The translations under genes and the position numbers were made by a program. 64,000 nt of DNA from Triglochin maritima. Its lineage: Eukaryota; Streptophyta; Magnoliopsida; Alismatales; Juncaginaceae. This document shows positions 1 to 13,960 of the stretch, in pieces. How positions within the stretch are numbered: the stretch's first letter is position 1; the number at the start of each line of letters is the position of its first letter. The stretch spans positions 57,000,925-57,064,924 of the forward strand of contig OY821772.1 of the NCBI GenBank assembly GCA_963682175.1, written 5' to 3'. The notes beneath the pieces are model-generated. The model had not been told where the DNA came from and did not search any database. It saw nothing but the letters and a program-made list of their open reading frames with translations.

Positions 1-3000
1 GAGAGAGATACGACGTTGGGCTCAAGATTGTCAAACGAGGAAGATATTACACTTACCAATCAGATAAGGATTTTAACTAAATTGACTCGAGCGATTCAAT
101 TTCTTTCAGTTAAAAATTAAAGGACTTGAAGTCGTATCTCCATAGGTGAAGAGAGATACGACGTTGGGATGAAGATGATCTAACGTGTAAGTTATTACAC
201 TGACCACTCGTAACGCGACTCGAGCGATACAATTCCTTTTTGAGTTAAAATTAGAGGACTTGACGTTGGGAATAAGATGACCTAACGTGTATGATTTTAC
301 ACTGACAGCTCAGATAAGGATTTTTTGTAACGCGACTCGTGCGATTGAAGTCGTTTCAGTTAAAAATTGGGGGACTTGACGTCGTATCTCCATAGGTCAA
401 GAGAGATATGACGTTGGGATGAAGATTGTCTAATGACTAAGATATGACACAGACCACTCGTTAAAGGATTTTTTGGAACGCAACTTGAGGTGTTCTAGTC
501 CTTTGAGTTAAAAGTTGAAGGACTTGACGTTGTATCTCCATAGGTCAAGAGAGATACGACTTTGAGATTAAGATTGTCTAACGTGTAATATCTTGCACTG
601 TCAACTCGGAAAAGGATTTTTCGTAACGCGACTCGAGCGAGTGCTTCAAGTCCTTTGAGTTAAAACTTGAAGGACTTGACGTCGTATCTCCACAGGTAAA
701 GAGATACAACGTTGGGATGAAGATGGTCTAACGTGTAAGTTATTACATTGATCACTCCGATAATGATTTTTCGCAACACTACTCGATCAATTCAAGTCCT
801 TTGAGTTAAAAATTGATGACCCTGATGTCATATCTCCAAAGGATAAAAGAAATACGACGTTGGGCAGATGATGGTCTAACATGTAAGTTATTACACTGAC
901 AACTCCGATAAGGATTTTGAGTAAAGTCCCTCGAGCGATTCGAGTCGTTTGAGTTAAAAATTAGAGGACTTGACGTCGTATCTCCAAAAGTCAACAGAGA
1001 GGACGTTGGAATTCAGTCATTTGAGTTAAAAGTTGAAGAACTTTACGTTGTTTCTCGGACAAGGATTTTTTGGAACGCAACTAGAGGGGTTAAAGTCATT
1101 TGAGTTAAAAGGTTAAGGACTTTACGTTGTTTCTCGATAGGACAAGACAGATACGACGTTGAGATTAAGATGGCCGAACGTGTAAGATATTACACTGACC
1201 GCTCAGTTAAGGATTTTTCATAACGTGACTCAAGGGGTTGAAGTTCTTTGAGTTAAAAGTTGAAGAACTTGACGTCGTATCTCCAAAGGTCAAGAGAGAT
1301 ACGATGTTGTAATGAAGATTGTCTAACGTATAATATATTATACTGAAGACAAAAATAATGATTTTTTTGGTAACGCGACTCGAGCGATTCAAGTCCTTTG
1401 AGTTAGAAATTTAAGAACTTGACGCAAAATCTTCAAAGATCAAGAGAGATACGACGTTGGTATCAAGATTGTCTAACAAGTAATATATTGCATTGTCCAC
1501 TCGGAAAAAGATTTTTTGCAACACAACTTGACGGGTTCAAGTCATTTGAGTTAAAAATTGAAGGACTTGACGTCGTATCTCCATAGGTCAAGCGAGATAC
1601 GACGTTGGGATTGAGATGTCGTAACTTGTATGTTATTATACTGACCGCTCAGATAAGGATTTTTCGTAACGCGACTCGAGCGATTCAAGTTCTTTGAAAT
1701 AAAAATTGAAGGACTTGACGTCGTATTTCCATAAGTGAAGAGAGATACGATGTTGGGATGAAGATGGTTTAACGAATAAGACATCACACAGACGACTCGG
1801 AAAAAGATTTTTGGAACGCAACCCGAGGGGTTCAAGTGCTTTTGGTTAAAAGTTGAAGAACTTGACGTCGTATCTCCATAGGTCAAGAGAGATACGACGT
1901 TGGGATTAAGATGGTCTAGCGTGTAAGATATTACACTGACCGCTCAGATAGGGATAATTCGTAATGCGACTTGAGTGATTGAAGTCCTTTGAGTTATAAA
2001 TTGGAGGACTTGACATCGTATCTCTTAAGGTTGAGAGAGATACGACGTTGGGATGAAGATTGTCTAACGAATAAGACATCACACAGACGACACGGAAAAA
2101 GATATTTGGAACGCAACTCGAGGGTTTTAAGTCCTTTGAGTTAAAAGTTGAAGCACTTGACGTCGTATCTCCATAGGTCAAGAGAGATACGACGTTGGGA
2201 TTAAGATGGTCTAGCGTGTAAGATATTACACTGACCGCTCAAATAGGGCTAATTCGTAATGCGACTCGAGTGATTGAAGTCCTTTGAGTTATAAATTGAA
2301 GGACTTGACGTCGTATCTGTGAAGGTTGAGAGAGATACGACGTTGGGATGAAGATTGTCCAACGAATAAGGTATCACACAGACAACTCGGAAAATGATAT
2401 TTTGGAACGCAACTTGAGGGGCTCAAGCACTTTAAGTTAAAAGTTGAAGAACTTGACGTCGTACCTTCATAGGTCAAGAGAGATACGACGTTGGGATTAA
2501 GATGGTCTAGCGTGTATGATATTACACTGACCGCTCGGATAGGGATATTTCGTAATGCAACTCGAGTGATTGAAGTCCTTTGAGTTATAAAATGAAGGAC
2601 TTGACGTCGTATCTCTTAAGGTTGAGAGAGATACGACGTTGGGATGAAGATTGTCTAATGATTAAGATATCACACAGACGACTCGGACAATGATATTTTG
2701 GAACGCAACTCGAGGGGTTCAAGTCCTTTGAGTTAAAAGTTGAAGAACTAGACGTCGTATCTCCATAGGTCGAGACATACAACGTTGGGATTAAGATGGT
2801 CTAGCGTGTAAGATATTACACTGACCGCTCAGATAGGGATAATTCGTAATGCGACTCCAGTGATTGAAGTCCTTTGAGTTAAAAATTGAAGAACTTGACG
2901 TCGTATCTCTTAAGGTTGAGAGAGATACGACGTTGGGATGAAGATTGTCTAACGAATAAGAAATCACAAAGACGACTCAGAAAAAGTTTTTTGGAACGCA

Positions 3001-6000
3001 ACTCGAGGGGTTCATTTCCTTTGAGTTAAAAGTTGAAGAACTTGACGTCGTACCTCCATAGGTCAAGAGAGATACGACGTTGGGATTAAGATGGTCTAGC
3101 GTGTAAGATATTACACTGACCGCTCAGATAGGGATATTTCGTCATGCGACTCGAGTGATTCAAGTCCTTTGAGTTATAAATTGAAGAACTTGACGTCGTA
3201 TCTCTTAAGGTTGAGAGAGATACGACGTTGGGATGAAGATTGTCTAACGAATAAGAAATCACATAGACGACTCAGAAAAAGTTTTTTGGAACGCAACTCG
3301 AGGGGTTCATTTCCTTTGAGTTAAAAGTTGAAGAACTTGACGTCGTACCTCCATAGGTCAAGAGAGATACGACGTTGGGATTAAGATGGTCAAGCGTCTA
3401 AGATATTACACTGACCGCTCAGATAGGGATATTTCGTCATGCGACTCGAGTGATTCAAGTCCTTTGAGTTATAAATTGGAGGGCTTGACGTTGTATCTCT
3501 TAAGGTTGAGAGAGAGACGACGTTGGGATGAAGATTGTCAACGAATAAGGTATCACACAGACGACTCGGAAAATGATATTTTGGAACGCAACTCGAGGGG
3601 TTCAAGCCCTTTGAGTTAAAAGTTGAGGAACTTGACGTCGTACCACCATAGGTCAAGAGAGATACGACGTTGGGATTAAGATGGTCTAGCGTGTAAGATA
3701 TTACACTGACCGCTCAGATAGGGATATTTCGTAATGCGACTCGAGTGATTGAAGTCCTTTGAGTTATAAATTGAAGAACTTGACGTCGTATCTCTTAAGG
3801 TTGAGAGAGATACGACGTTGGGATGAAGATTGTCTAACGAATAAGACATCACACAGACGACTCAGAAAGAGATTTTTGGAACGCAACTCGAGGGGTTCAA
3901 GTCCTTTGAGTTAAAAGTTGAAAAACTTGACGTCGTACCTCCATAGGTCAAGAGAGATACGACGTTGGGATTAAGATGGTCTAGTGTGTAAGATATTACA
4001 CTAACCGCTCAGATAGGGATAATTCGTAAAGCGACTCGAGTGAATGAAGTCCTCTGAGTTATAAATTGAAGGACTTGACGTCGTATCTCTTAAGGTTGAG
4101 AGAGATACGACGTTGGGATGAAGATTGTCTAACGATAAAGGTATCACACAGACGACTCGGAAAAAGATATTTGGAACGCAACTCGAGGGTTTCAAGTCCT
4201 TTGAGTTAAAACTTAAAGCACTTGACGTCGTATCTCCATAGGTCAAGAGAGATACGACGTTGGGATTAAGATGGTCTAGCGTGTAAGATATTACACTGAC
4301 CGCTCAGATAGGGATATTTCGTCATGCGACTCGAGTGATTCAAGTCCTTTGAGTTATAAATTGAAGAACTTGACGTCGTATCTCTTAAGGTTGAGAGAGA
4401 TACGACGTTGGGATAAAGATTGTCTAACGAATAAGAAATCACATAGACGACTCAGAAAAAGTTTTTTGGAACGCAACTCGAGGGGTTCATTTCCTTTGAG
4501 TTAAAAGTTGAAGAACTTGACGTCGTACCTCCATAGGTCAAGAGAGATACGACGTTGGGATTAAGATGGTCAAGCGTGTAAGATATTACACTGACCGCTC
4601 AGATAGGGATATTTCGTCATGCGACTCGAGTGATTCAAGTCCTTTGAGTTATAAATTGGAGGGCTTGACGTTGTATCTCTTAAGGTTGAGAGAGAGACGA
4701 CGTTGGGATGAAGATTGTCAACGAATAAGGTATCACACAGACGACTCGGAAAATGATATTTTGGAACGCAACTCGAGGGGTTCAAGCCCTTTGAGTTAAA
4801 AGTTGAGGAACTTGACGTCGTACCACCATAGGTCAAGAGAGATACGACGTTGGGATTAAGATGGTCTAGCGTGTAAGATATTACACTGACCGCTCAGATA
4901 GGGATATTTCGTAATGCGACTCGAGTGATTGAAGTCCTTTGAGTTATAAATTGAAGAACTTGACGTCGTATCTCTTAAGGTTGAGAGAGATACGACGTTG
5001 GGATGAAGATTGTCTAACGAATAAGACATCACACAGACGACTCAGAAAGAGATTTTTGGAACGCAACTCGAGGGGTTCAAGTCCTTTGAGTTAAAAGTTG
5101 AAAAACTTGACGTCGTACCTCCATAGGTCAAGAGAGATACGACGTTGGGATTAAGATGGTCTAGTGTGTAAGATATTACACTGACCGCTCAGATAGGGAT
5201 AATTCGTAAAGCGACTCGAGTGAATGAAGTCCTCTGAGTTATAAATTGAAGGACTTGACGTCGTATCTCTTAAGGTTGAGAGAGATACGACGTTGGGATG
5301 AAGATTGTCTAACGAATAAGAAATCACAAAGACGACTCCGAAAAAGTTTTTTGGAACGCAACTCGAGGGGTTCATTTCCTTTGAGTTAAAAGTTGAAGAA
5401 CTTGACGCCGTACCTCCATAGGTCAAGAGAGATACGACGTTGGGATTAAGATGGTCTAGCGTGTAAGATATTACACTGACCGCTCAGATAGGGATATTTC
5501 GTCATGCGACTCGAGTGATTGAAGTCCTTTGAGTTATAAATTGAAGAACTTGACGTCGTATCTCTTAAGGTTGAGAGAGATACGACGTTGGGATGAAGAT
5601 TGTCTAACGAATAAGAAATCACATAGACGACTCAGAAAAAGTTTTTTGGAACGCAACTCGAGGGGTTCATTTCCTTTGAGTTAAAAGTTGAAGAACTTGA
5701 CGTCGTACCTCCATAGGTCAAGAGAGATACGACGTTGGGATTAAGATGGTCTAGCGTGTAAGATATTACACTGACCGCTCAGATAGGGACAATTCGTAAT
5801 GCGACTCGAGTGAATGAAGTCCTCTGAGTTATAAATTGAAGGACTTGACGTCGTATCTCTTAAGGTTGAGAGAGATACGACGTTGGGATGAAGATTGTCT
5901 AACGAATAAGAAATCACATAGACGACTCAGAAAAAGTTTTTTGGAACGCAACTCGAGGGGTTCATTTCCTTTGAGTTAAAAGTTGAAGAACTTGACGTCG

Positions 6001-9000
6001 TACCTCCATAGGTCAAGAGAGATACGACGTTGGGATTAAGATGGTCTAGCGTGTAAGATATTACACTGACCGCTCAGATAGGGATATTTCGTCATGCGAC
6101 TCGAGTGATTCAAGTCCTTTGAGTTATAAATTGGAGGGCTTGACGTTGTATCTCTTAAGGTTGAGAGAGAGACGACGTTGGGATGAAGATTGTCAACGAA
6201 TAAGGTATCACACAGACGACTCGGAAAATGATATTTTGGAACGCAACTCGAGGGGTTCAAGCCCTTTGAGTTAAAAGTTGAGGAACTTGACGTCGTACCA
6301 CCATAGGTCAAGAGAGATACGACGTTGGGATTAAGATGGTCTAGCGTGTACGATATTACACTGACCGCTCAGATAGGGATATTTCGTAATGCGACTCGAG
6401 TGATTGAAGTCCTTTGAGTTATAAATTGAAGAACTTGACGTCGTATCTCTTAAGGTTGAGAGAGATACGACGTTGGGATGAAGATTGTCTAACGAATAAG
6501 ACATCACACAGACGACTCAGAAAGAGATTTTTGGAACGCAACTCGAGGGGTTCAAGTTCTTTGAGTTAAAAGTTGAAAAACTTGACGTAGTAACCTCCAT
6601 AGGTCAAGAGAGATACGACGTTGGGATTAAGATGGTCTAGCGTGTAATATATTACACTGACCGCTCAGATAGGGATAATTCGTAATGCGACTTGAGTGAT
6701 TGAAGTCCTTTGAGTTATAAATTGAAGGACTTGACGTCGTATCTCTTAAGGTTGAGAGAGATACGACGTTGGGATGAAGATTGTCTAACGATAAAGGTAT
6801 CACACAGACGACTCGGAAAAAGATATTTGGAACGCAACTCGAGGGTTTCAAGTCCTTTGAGTTAAAAGTTGAAGCACTTGACGTCGTATCTCCATAGGTC
6901 AAGAGAGATACGACGTTGGGATTAAGATGGTCTAGCGTGTAAGATATTACACTGACCGCTCAGATAGGGATATTTCGTAATGCGACTCGAGTGATTGAAG
7001 TCCTTTGAGTTATAAATTGAAGAACTTGACGTCGTATCTCTTAAGGTTGAGAGAGATACGACGTTGGGATGAAGATTGTCTAACGAATAAGACATCACAC
7101 AGACGACTCAGAAAGAGATTTTTGGAACGCAACTCGAGGGGTTCAAGTCCTTTGAGTTAAAAGTTGAAAAACTTGAAGTCGTACCTCCATAGGTCAAAAG
7201 AGATACGACGTTGGGATTAAGATGGTCTAGCGTGTAAAATATTACACTGACCGCTCAGATAGGGATAATTCGTAATGCGACTCGAGTGAATGAAGTCCTC
7301 TGAGTTATAAATTGAAGGACTTGACGTCGTATCTCTTAAGGTTGAGAGAGATACGACGTTGGGATGAAGATTGTCTAACGATAAAGGTATCACACAGACG
7401 ACTCGGAAAAAGATATTTGGAACGCAACTCGAGGGTTTCAAGTCCTTTGAGTTAAAAGTTAAAGCACTTGACGTCGTATCTCCATAGGTCAAGAGAGATA
7501 CGACGTTGGGATTAAGATGGTCTAGCGTGTAAGATATTACACTGACCGCTCAGATAGGGATATTTCGTAATGCGACTCGAGTGATTGAAGTCCTTTGAGT
7601 TATAAATTGAAGAACTTGACGTCGTATCTCTTAAGGTTGAGAGAGATACGACGTTGGGATGAAGATTGTCAAACGAATAAGAAATCACATAGACGACTCA
7701 GAAAAAGTTTTTTGGAACGCAACTCGAGGGGTTCATTTCCTTTGAGTTAAAAGTTGAAGAACTTGACGTCGTACCTCCATAGGTCAAGAGAGATACGACG
7801 TTGGGATTAAGATGGTCTAGCGTGTAAGATATTACACTGACCGCTCAGATAGGGACAATTCGTAATGCGACTCGAGTGAATGAAGTCCTCTGAGTTATAA
7901 ATTGAAGGACTTGACGTCGTATCTCTTAAGGTTGAGAGAGATACGACGTTGGGATGAAGATTGTCTAACGATAAAGGTATCACACAGACGACTCGGAAAA
8001 TGATATTTTGGAACGCAACTCGAGGGGTTCAAATCCATTGAGTTAAAAGTTGAAGCACTTGACGTCTTATCTCCCTAGGTCAAGAGAGATACGACGTTGG
8101 GAATAAGATGGTCTAGCGTGTAAGATATTACAGTGACCGCTCAGATAGAGATAATTAGTAATGCGACTCGAGTGATTGAAGTCATTTGAGTTATAAATTG
8201 AATGACTTGACGGCGTATCTCTTAAGGTTGAGAAAGATACGACGTTGGGATGAAAATTGTCTAACGATTAAGATATCACACAGACGACTCGGAAAAGAAT
8301 ATTTTGGAACGCAACTCGAGGGGTTCAAGTCATTTTAGTTAAAAGTTCAAGAACTTGACGTCGTATCTCCATAGGTCAAGAGAGATACGACGTTGGGATT
8401 AAGATTGTCTAACGATTAAGATATCACACAGACGACTCGGAAAATGATATTTTGGAACGCAACTCGAGGGGTTCAAGTCCTTTGAGTTAAAAGTTCAAGA
8501 ACTAGACGTCGTATCTCCATAGGTCGAGAGATACGACGTTGGGATTAAGATGGTCGAGCGTGTAAGATATTACACTGACCGCTCAGATAGGGATAATTCG
8601 TAATGGACTCGAGTGATTGAAGTCCTTTGAGTTATAAATTGGAGGACTTGACGTCGTATCTCTTAAGGTTGAGAGAGATACGACATTGGGATGAAGATTG
8701 TCTAACGATAAAGGTATCACACAGACGACTCGGAAAAAGATATTTGGAACGCAACTCGAGGGTTTCAAGTCCTTTGAGTTAAAAGTTGAAGCACTTGACG
8801 TTGTATCTCCATAGGTCAGGAGAGATACGACGTTGGGATTAAGATGGTCTAGCGTGTAAGATATTACACTGACCGCTCAGATAGGGATAATTCGTCATGC
8901 GACTCGAGTGATTGAAGTCCTTTGAGTTATAAATTGGAGGACTTGACGTCGTATCTCTTAAGGTTGAGAGAGATACGACGTTGGGATGAAGATTGTCTAA

Positions 9001-12000
9001 CGATAAAGGTATCACACAGACGACTCGGAAAAAGATATTTGGAACGCAACTCGAGGGTTTCAAGTCCTTTGAGTTAAAAGTTGAAGCACTTGACGTTGTA
9101 TCTCCATAGGTCAAGAGAGATACGACGTTGGGATTAAGATGGTCTAGCGTGTAAGATATTACACTGACCGCTCAGATAGGGATAATTCGTCATGCGACTC
9201 GAGTGATTGAAGTCCTTTGAGTTATAAATTGGAGGACTTGACGTCGTATCTCTTAAGGTTGAGAGAGATACGACGTTGGGATGAAGATTGTCTAACGATA
9301 AAGGTATCACACAAACGACTCGGAAAAAGATATTTGGAACGCAACTCGAGGGTTTCAAGTCCTTTGAGTTGAAAGTTGAAGCACTTGACGTCGTATCTCC
9401 ATAGGTCAAGAGAGATACGACGTTGCGATTAAGATGGTCTAGCGTGTAAGATATTACACTGACCGCTCAGATAGGGATATTTCGTAATGCGACTCGAGTG
9501 ATTGAAGTCCTTTGAGTTATAAATTGAAGAACTTGATGTCGTATCTCTTAAGGTTGAGAGAGATACGACGTTGGGATGAAGATTGTCTAACGAATAAGAA
9601 GTCACACAGACGACTCAGAAAATGTTTTTTGGAACGCAACTCGAGGGGTTCAAGTCCTTTGAGTTAAAAGTTGAAAAACTTGACGTCGTACCTCCATAGG
9701 TCAAGAGAGATACGACGTTGCGATTAAGATGGTCTAGCATGTAAGATATTACACTGACTGCTCAGATAGGGATAATTCGTAATGCGACTCGAGTGAATAA
9801 AGCCCTTTGAGTTATAAATTGAAGGACTTGACGTCGTATCTCTTAAGGTTGAGAGAGATACGACGTTGGGATGAAGATTGTCTAACGGCTTAGATATCAC
9901 ACAGACGACTCGGAAAAGGATATTTTGGAACGCAACTCGAGAGTTCAAGTGCTTTTGGTTAAATGTAGAAGACCTTGACGTCGTATCTCCATAGGTCAAG
10001 AGAGATACGACGTTGGGATTAAGATGGTCTAGTGTGTAAGATATTACACTGACCGCTCAGATAGGGATAATTCGTAACGCGACTCGAGTGATTGAAGTCC
10101 TTTGAGTTATAAATTGGAGGACTTGACGTCGTATCTCTTAAGGTTGGGAGAGATACGACGTTGGGATGAAGATTGTCTAACGATAAAGGTATCACACAGA
10201 CGACTCGGAAAAAGATATTTGGAACGCAACTCGAGGGTTTCAAGTCCTTTGAGTTAAAAGTTGAAGCACTTGACGTCGTATCTCCATAGGTCAAGAGAGA
10301 TACGACGTTGGGATTAAGATGGTCTAGCGTGTAAGATATTACACTGACCGCTCAGATAGGGATATTTCGTAATGCGACTCGAGTGATTGAAGTCCTTTGA
10401 GTTATAAATTGAAGGACTTGACGTCGTATCTCTGAAGGTTGAGAGAGATACGACGTTGGGATGAAGATTGTCTAACGTGTAAGAAATCACACAGACGAGT
10501 CGGAAATAGATATTTGGGAACGCAACTCGAGGGGTTCAAGTCCTTTGAGTTAAAAGTTGAAAAACTTGACGTCGTATCTCCATAGGTCAAAAGAGATACG
10601 ACGTTGGAATTAAGATGGTCTAGCGTGTATGATATTACACTGACCGCTCGGATAAGTATTTTTCTCAAAGCGACTCGAGTAATTGAAGCCCTTTGAGTTA
10701 TAAATTGAAGAATTTGACGTTGTATCTCTTAAGGTTGAGAGAGATACGACGTTGGGATGACGATTGTCTAACTATTAAGATATCACACGGACGACTCGGA
10801 AAAAGATATTTTGGAACGCAACTCGAGGTGTTCAAGTCCTTTGAGTTAAAAGTTGAAGCACTTGACGTCGTATCTACATATGTCAAGAGAGAGACGGCGT
10901 TGGGATTAAGATGGTCTAGCGTGTAAGATATTACACTGGCGCTCGGATAAGTATTTTTTGTAAAGCGACTCGAGTAATTGAAGCCCTTTGAGTTATAAAT
11001 TGAAGGACTTGACGTCGTATCTCCATAGGTTGAGAGAGATACGACGTTGGGATGAAGATTGTCTAACGATAAAGGTATCACACAGACGACTCGGAAAAAG
11101 ATATTTGGAACGCAACTCGAGGGTTTCAAGTCCTTTGAGTTAAAAGTTGAAGCACTTGACGTCGTATCTCCATAAGTCAAGAGAGATACGACGTTGGGAT
11201 TAAGATGGTCTAGCGTGTAAGATATTACACTGACCGCTCAGATAGGGATAATTCGTAATGCGACTCGAGTGATTGAAGTCATTTGAGTTATAAATTGGAG
11301 GACTTGACGTCGTATCTCTTAAGGTTGAGAGAGATGCGACGTTGGGATGAAGATTGTCTAACGATAAAGGTATCACACAGACGACTCGGAAAAAGATATT
11401 TGGAACACAACTCGAGGGTTTCAAGTCCTTTTAGTTAAAAGTTGAAGCACTTGACGTCGTATCTCCATAGGTCAAGAGAGATACGACGTTGGGATTAAGA
11501 TGGTCTAGCGTGTAAGATATTACACTGACCGCTCAGATAGGGATAATTCGTAATGCAACTCGAGTGATTGAAGTCCTTTGAGTTATAAATTGAAGGACTT
11601 GACGTCGTATCTCTTAAGGTTAAGAGAGATACGACGTTGGGATGTAGATCGTCTAACGTGTAAGTTATAACACTGACCGCTCGGATAAGGAGATTTCGTA
11701 ACGCGACACGAGCGATTCAACTCCTTTGAGTTAAAAGTTGAAAGACTTGACGTTGTATATCCATAGGTCAGGAGAGATACGACGTTGGGATTAAGATGAT
11801 TTAGCGTGTAAGATATGACACTGACCGCCCAAATAGGGATATTTCGTAATGCGACTCGAGTAATTGAAGTCCTTTGAGTTAAAAGTTGAAGCACTTGACG
11901 TCGTATCTCCATAGGTCAAGAGAGATACGACGTTGGGATTAAGATGGTCTAGCGTGTAAGATATTACACTGACCGCTCAGATAGGGACAATTCGTAATGC

Positions 12001-13600
12001 GACTCGAGTGAATGAAGTCCTCTGAGTTATAAATTGAAGGACTTGACGTCGTATCTCTTAAGGTTGAGAGAGATACGACGTTGGGATGAAGATTGTCTAA
12101 CGAATAAGAAATCACATAGACGACTCAGAAAAAGTTTTTTGGAACGCAACTCGAGGGGTTCATTTCCTTTGAGTTAAAAGTTGAAGAACTTGACGTCGTA
12201 CCTCCATAGGTCAAGAGAGATACGACGTTGGGATTAAGATGGTCTAGCGTGTAAGATATTACACTGACCGCTCAGATAGGGATATTTCGTCATGCGACTC
12301 GAGTGATTCAAGTCCTTTGAGTTATAAATTGGAGGGCTTGACGTTGTATCTCTTAAGGTTGAGAGAGATACGACGTTGGGATGAAGATTGTCTGACGATT
12401 AAGATATCACACTGACGACTCGGAAAAGGATATTTTCGAAAGCAACTCGAGGGGTCAAATTCATTTGAGTTAAAAGATGGACTTTACGTCGTTTCTAGAT
12501 AGGTAAATAGAGATACGACGTCGGGATTAAGATCGCCTAACGTGTAAGATATTACACTGACCACTTGGTTAAGGATTTTTCGTAACACGACTCGAGGGGT
12601 TCAAGCGGTTTGGGTTAAAAATTGAAGGACTTGACGTCGTATCTCCATAGGTCAAGAGAGATACGATGTTGTGATTAAGATTGTCTAACGTGTAGCATAT
12701 CACTGTGACCTCTCGGATAAGGATATTTCGAAATACGACTCGAGCAAGTGTTGTCCTTTAAGTTAAAAATTGAAGAACTTGACAACGTATCTCCAAAGGT
12801 CAAGAGACGTTGGGATGAAGATTGTCTAACGTGTAAGTTATTACACTGACAGCTCGGATAAGGAGATTTCACAACGCGACTCCATCGATTCAAGTCCTTT
12901 GGGTTAAAAATTGAAGGACTTGTCTTCGTATCTCCATAGGTCAAGAGAGATACGACGTTGGGATTAGGATTGTCTAACGTGTAGGATATCACACTGACCG
13001 CTCGGAAAAGGATTTTTCGTAAGGCGACTCGAGGGGTTCTAGCCCTTTGAGTTAGAAATTGGAGGACTTGACGTCGTAGCACCATAGGTCAAGAGAGATA
13101 CGACGTTGGGATGAAGATGGTCTAACGTGTAAGTTATTACACTTACCGCTCGGATAAGGAGATTTCGCAACGCGACTTGATCGATTGAAGTCCTTTTGAG
13201 TTAAAAATTGAAAAAAGTTGACTTCGTATCTCCATAGGTCAAGAGAGATACGACGTTGGGATTAAGATGATCTAACGAGTAAGATATTACACTGACCACT
13301 CGGACAAGAATTTTTCATAATGCAACTCGAGGGTTTCAAGTCCTTTGAGTTAAAAGTTGAAAGACTTGACGTCGCATATCCATAGGTCAAAAGAGATACG
13401 ACATTGGGATGAAGATGACCTAACGTGTAAGATATTACACTGACAAGTCAGATAAGGATTTTCGGAACGCGGCTCGAGCGATTGAAGTCTTTTTGAGTTA
13501 AAAATTGAAGGACTTGAAGTCGTATCTCCAAAGCTCAAGAGAGATACGACGTTGGGATCAAGATTGTCTAACAAGTAAGATATTATTTGGACTATTTGGA
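1..13600. repeat. Satellite DNA array, about 147-bp monomers in 295-bp dimers
   Basis: Tandem units run from the first base. Each carries GAGAGATACGACGTTGGG, an ATTGTCTAACG or ATGGTCTAGCG block, a CGACTCGAG-like block and CCTTTGAGTTA. Two alternating monomer types give a 295-bp dimer: equivalent landmarks fall at 8839, 9134 and 9429, and at 9724 and 10019. Larger blocks recur at about 590 and 1180 bp; the stretch near 3386-3656 reappears at 4566-4836 almost unchanged. Units at 1-1500 and 12500-13600 are divergent, while 2000-12400 is homogeneous. The open frames inside are by-products of the repeat length. The array continues beyond the left edge of the window. Whether it is centromeric, subtelomeric or interstitial cannot be told. 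Confidence 0.97.
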
Positions 13601-13960
13601 TAATGATTTATTGAATCCCCTTAGGTCAAGAGAGACTTAACAAAAATGGATCATTTACGAGAAATTGGTATCATATGTCCTTAGGTTATAAATATAACAT
13701 TGCGATCATGGTAGTCCTAAGGTAGTATAACATACATGTTATTGACTAAATATGGTGAACAAACAATTACAAATATTATATCCTATTTGACAAACATCAA
13801 ATCTCCGTCTTGAAAGGGATAGTATGTTTTGGTGTAAAAAAGTATCTCATCTCCAAAGAAAGATACAATGTCGAAGAAAAAATATACTTTGATGAAGGAA
13901 AAAACACTTAAGGCTGATATTATTATTATCGATATGACTGTATGACAAAATATGATTTAT
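13601..13960. repeat. Decayed edge of the satellite array
   Basis: The last clear monomer ends near 13590. Fragments such as CCCCTTAGGTCAAGAGAGA (about 13617-13635) and GTATCTCATCTCC followed by AAAGATACAATGTCG (about 13845-13876) still match the monomer's inverted pair in degraded form. No gene is seen. Confidence 0.6.

Noticed and set aside
806..13574. Many minus-strand open frames of 60-160 codons in the satellite, repeating the same peptide
   Set aside because: They follow the repeat period and the two alternate monomers, have no start or promoter context and vary with repeat mutations. They are by-products of tandem repetition.
1..13600. Regular repeats with a dyad, considered as CRISPR-like
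   Set aside because: The 'spacers' are themselves repeated, the units are about 147 bp and the host is a plant. It is a satellite.
13692..13722. GTAGTCCTAAGGTAG resembling a conserved LSU rRNA loop
   Set aside because: Too short, with no matching sequence on either side; probably chance.
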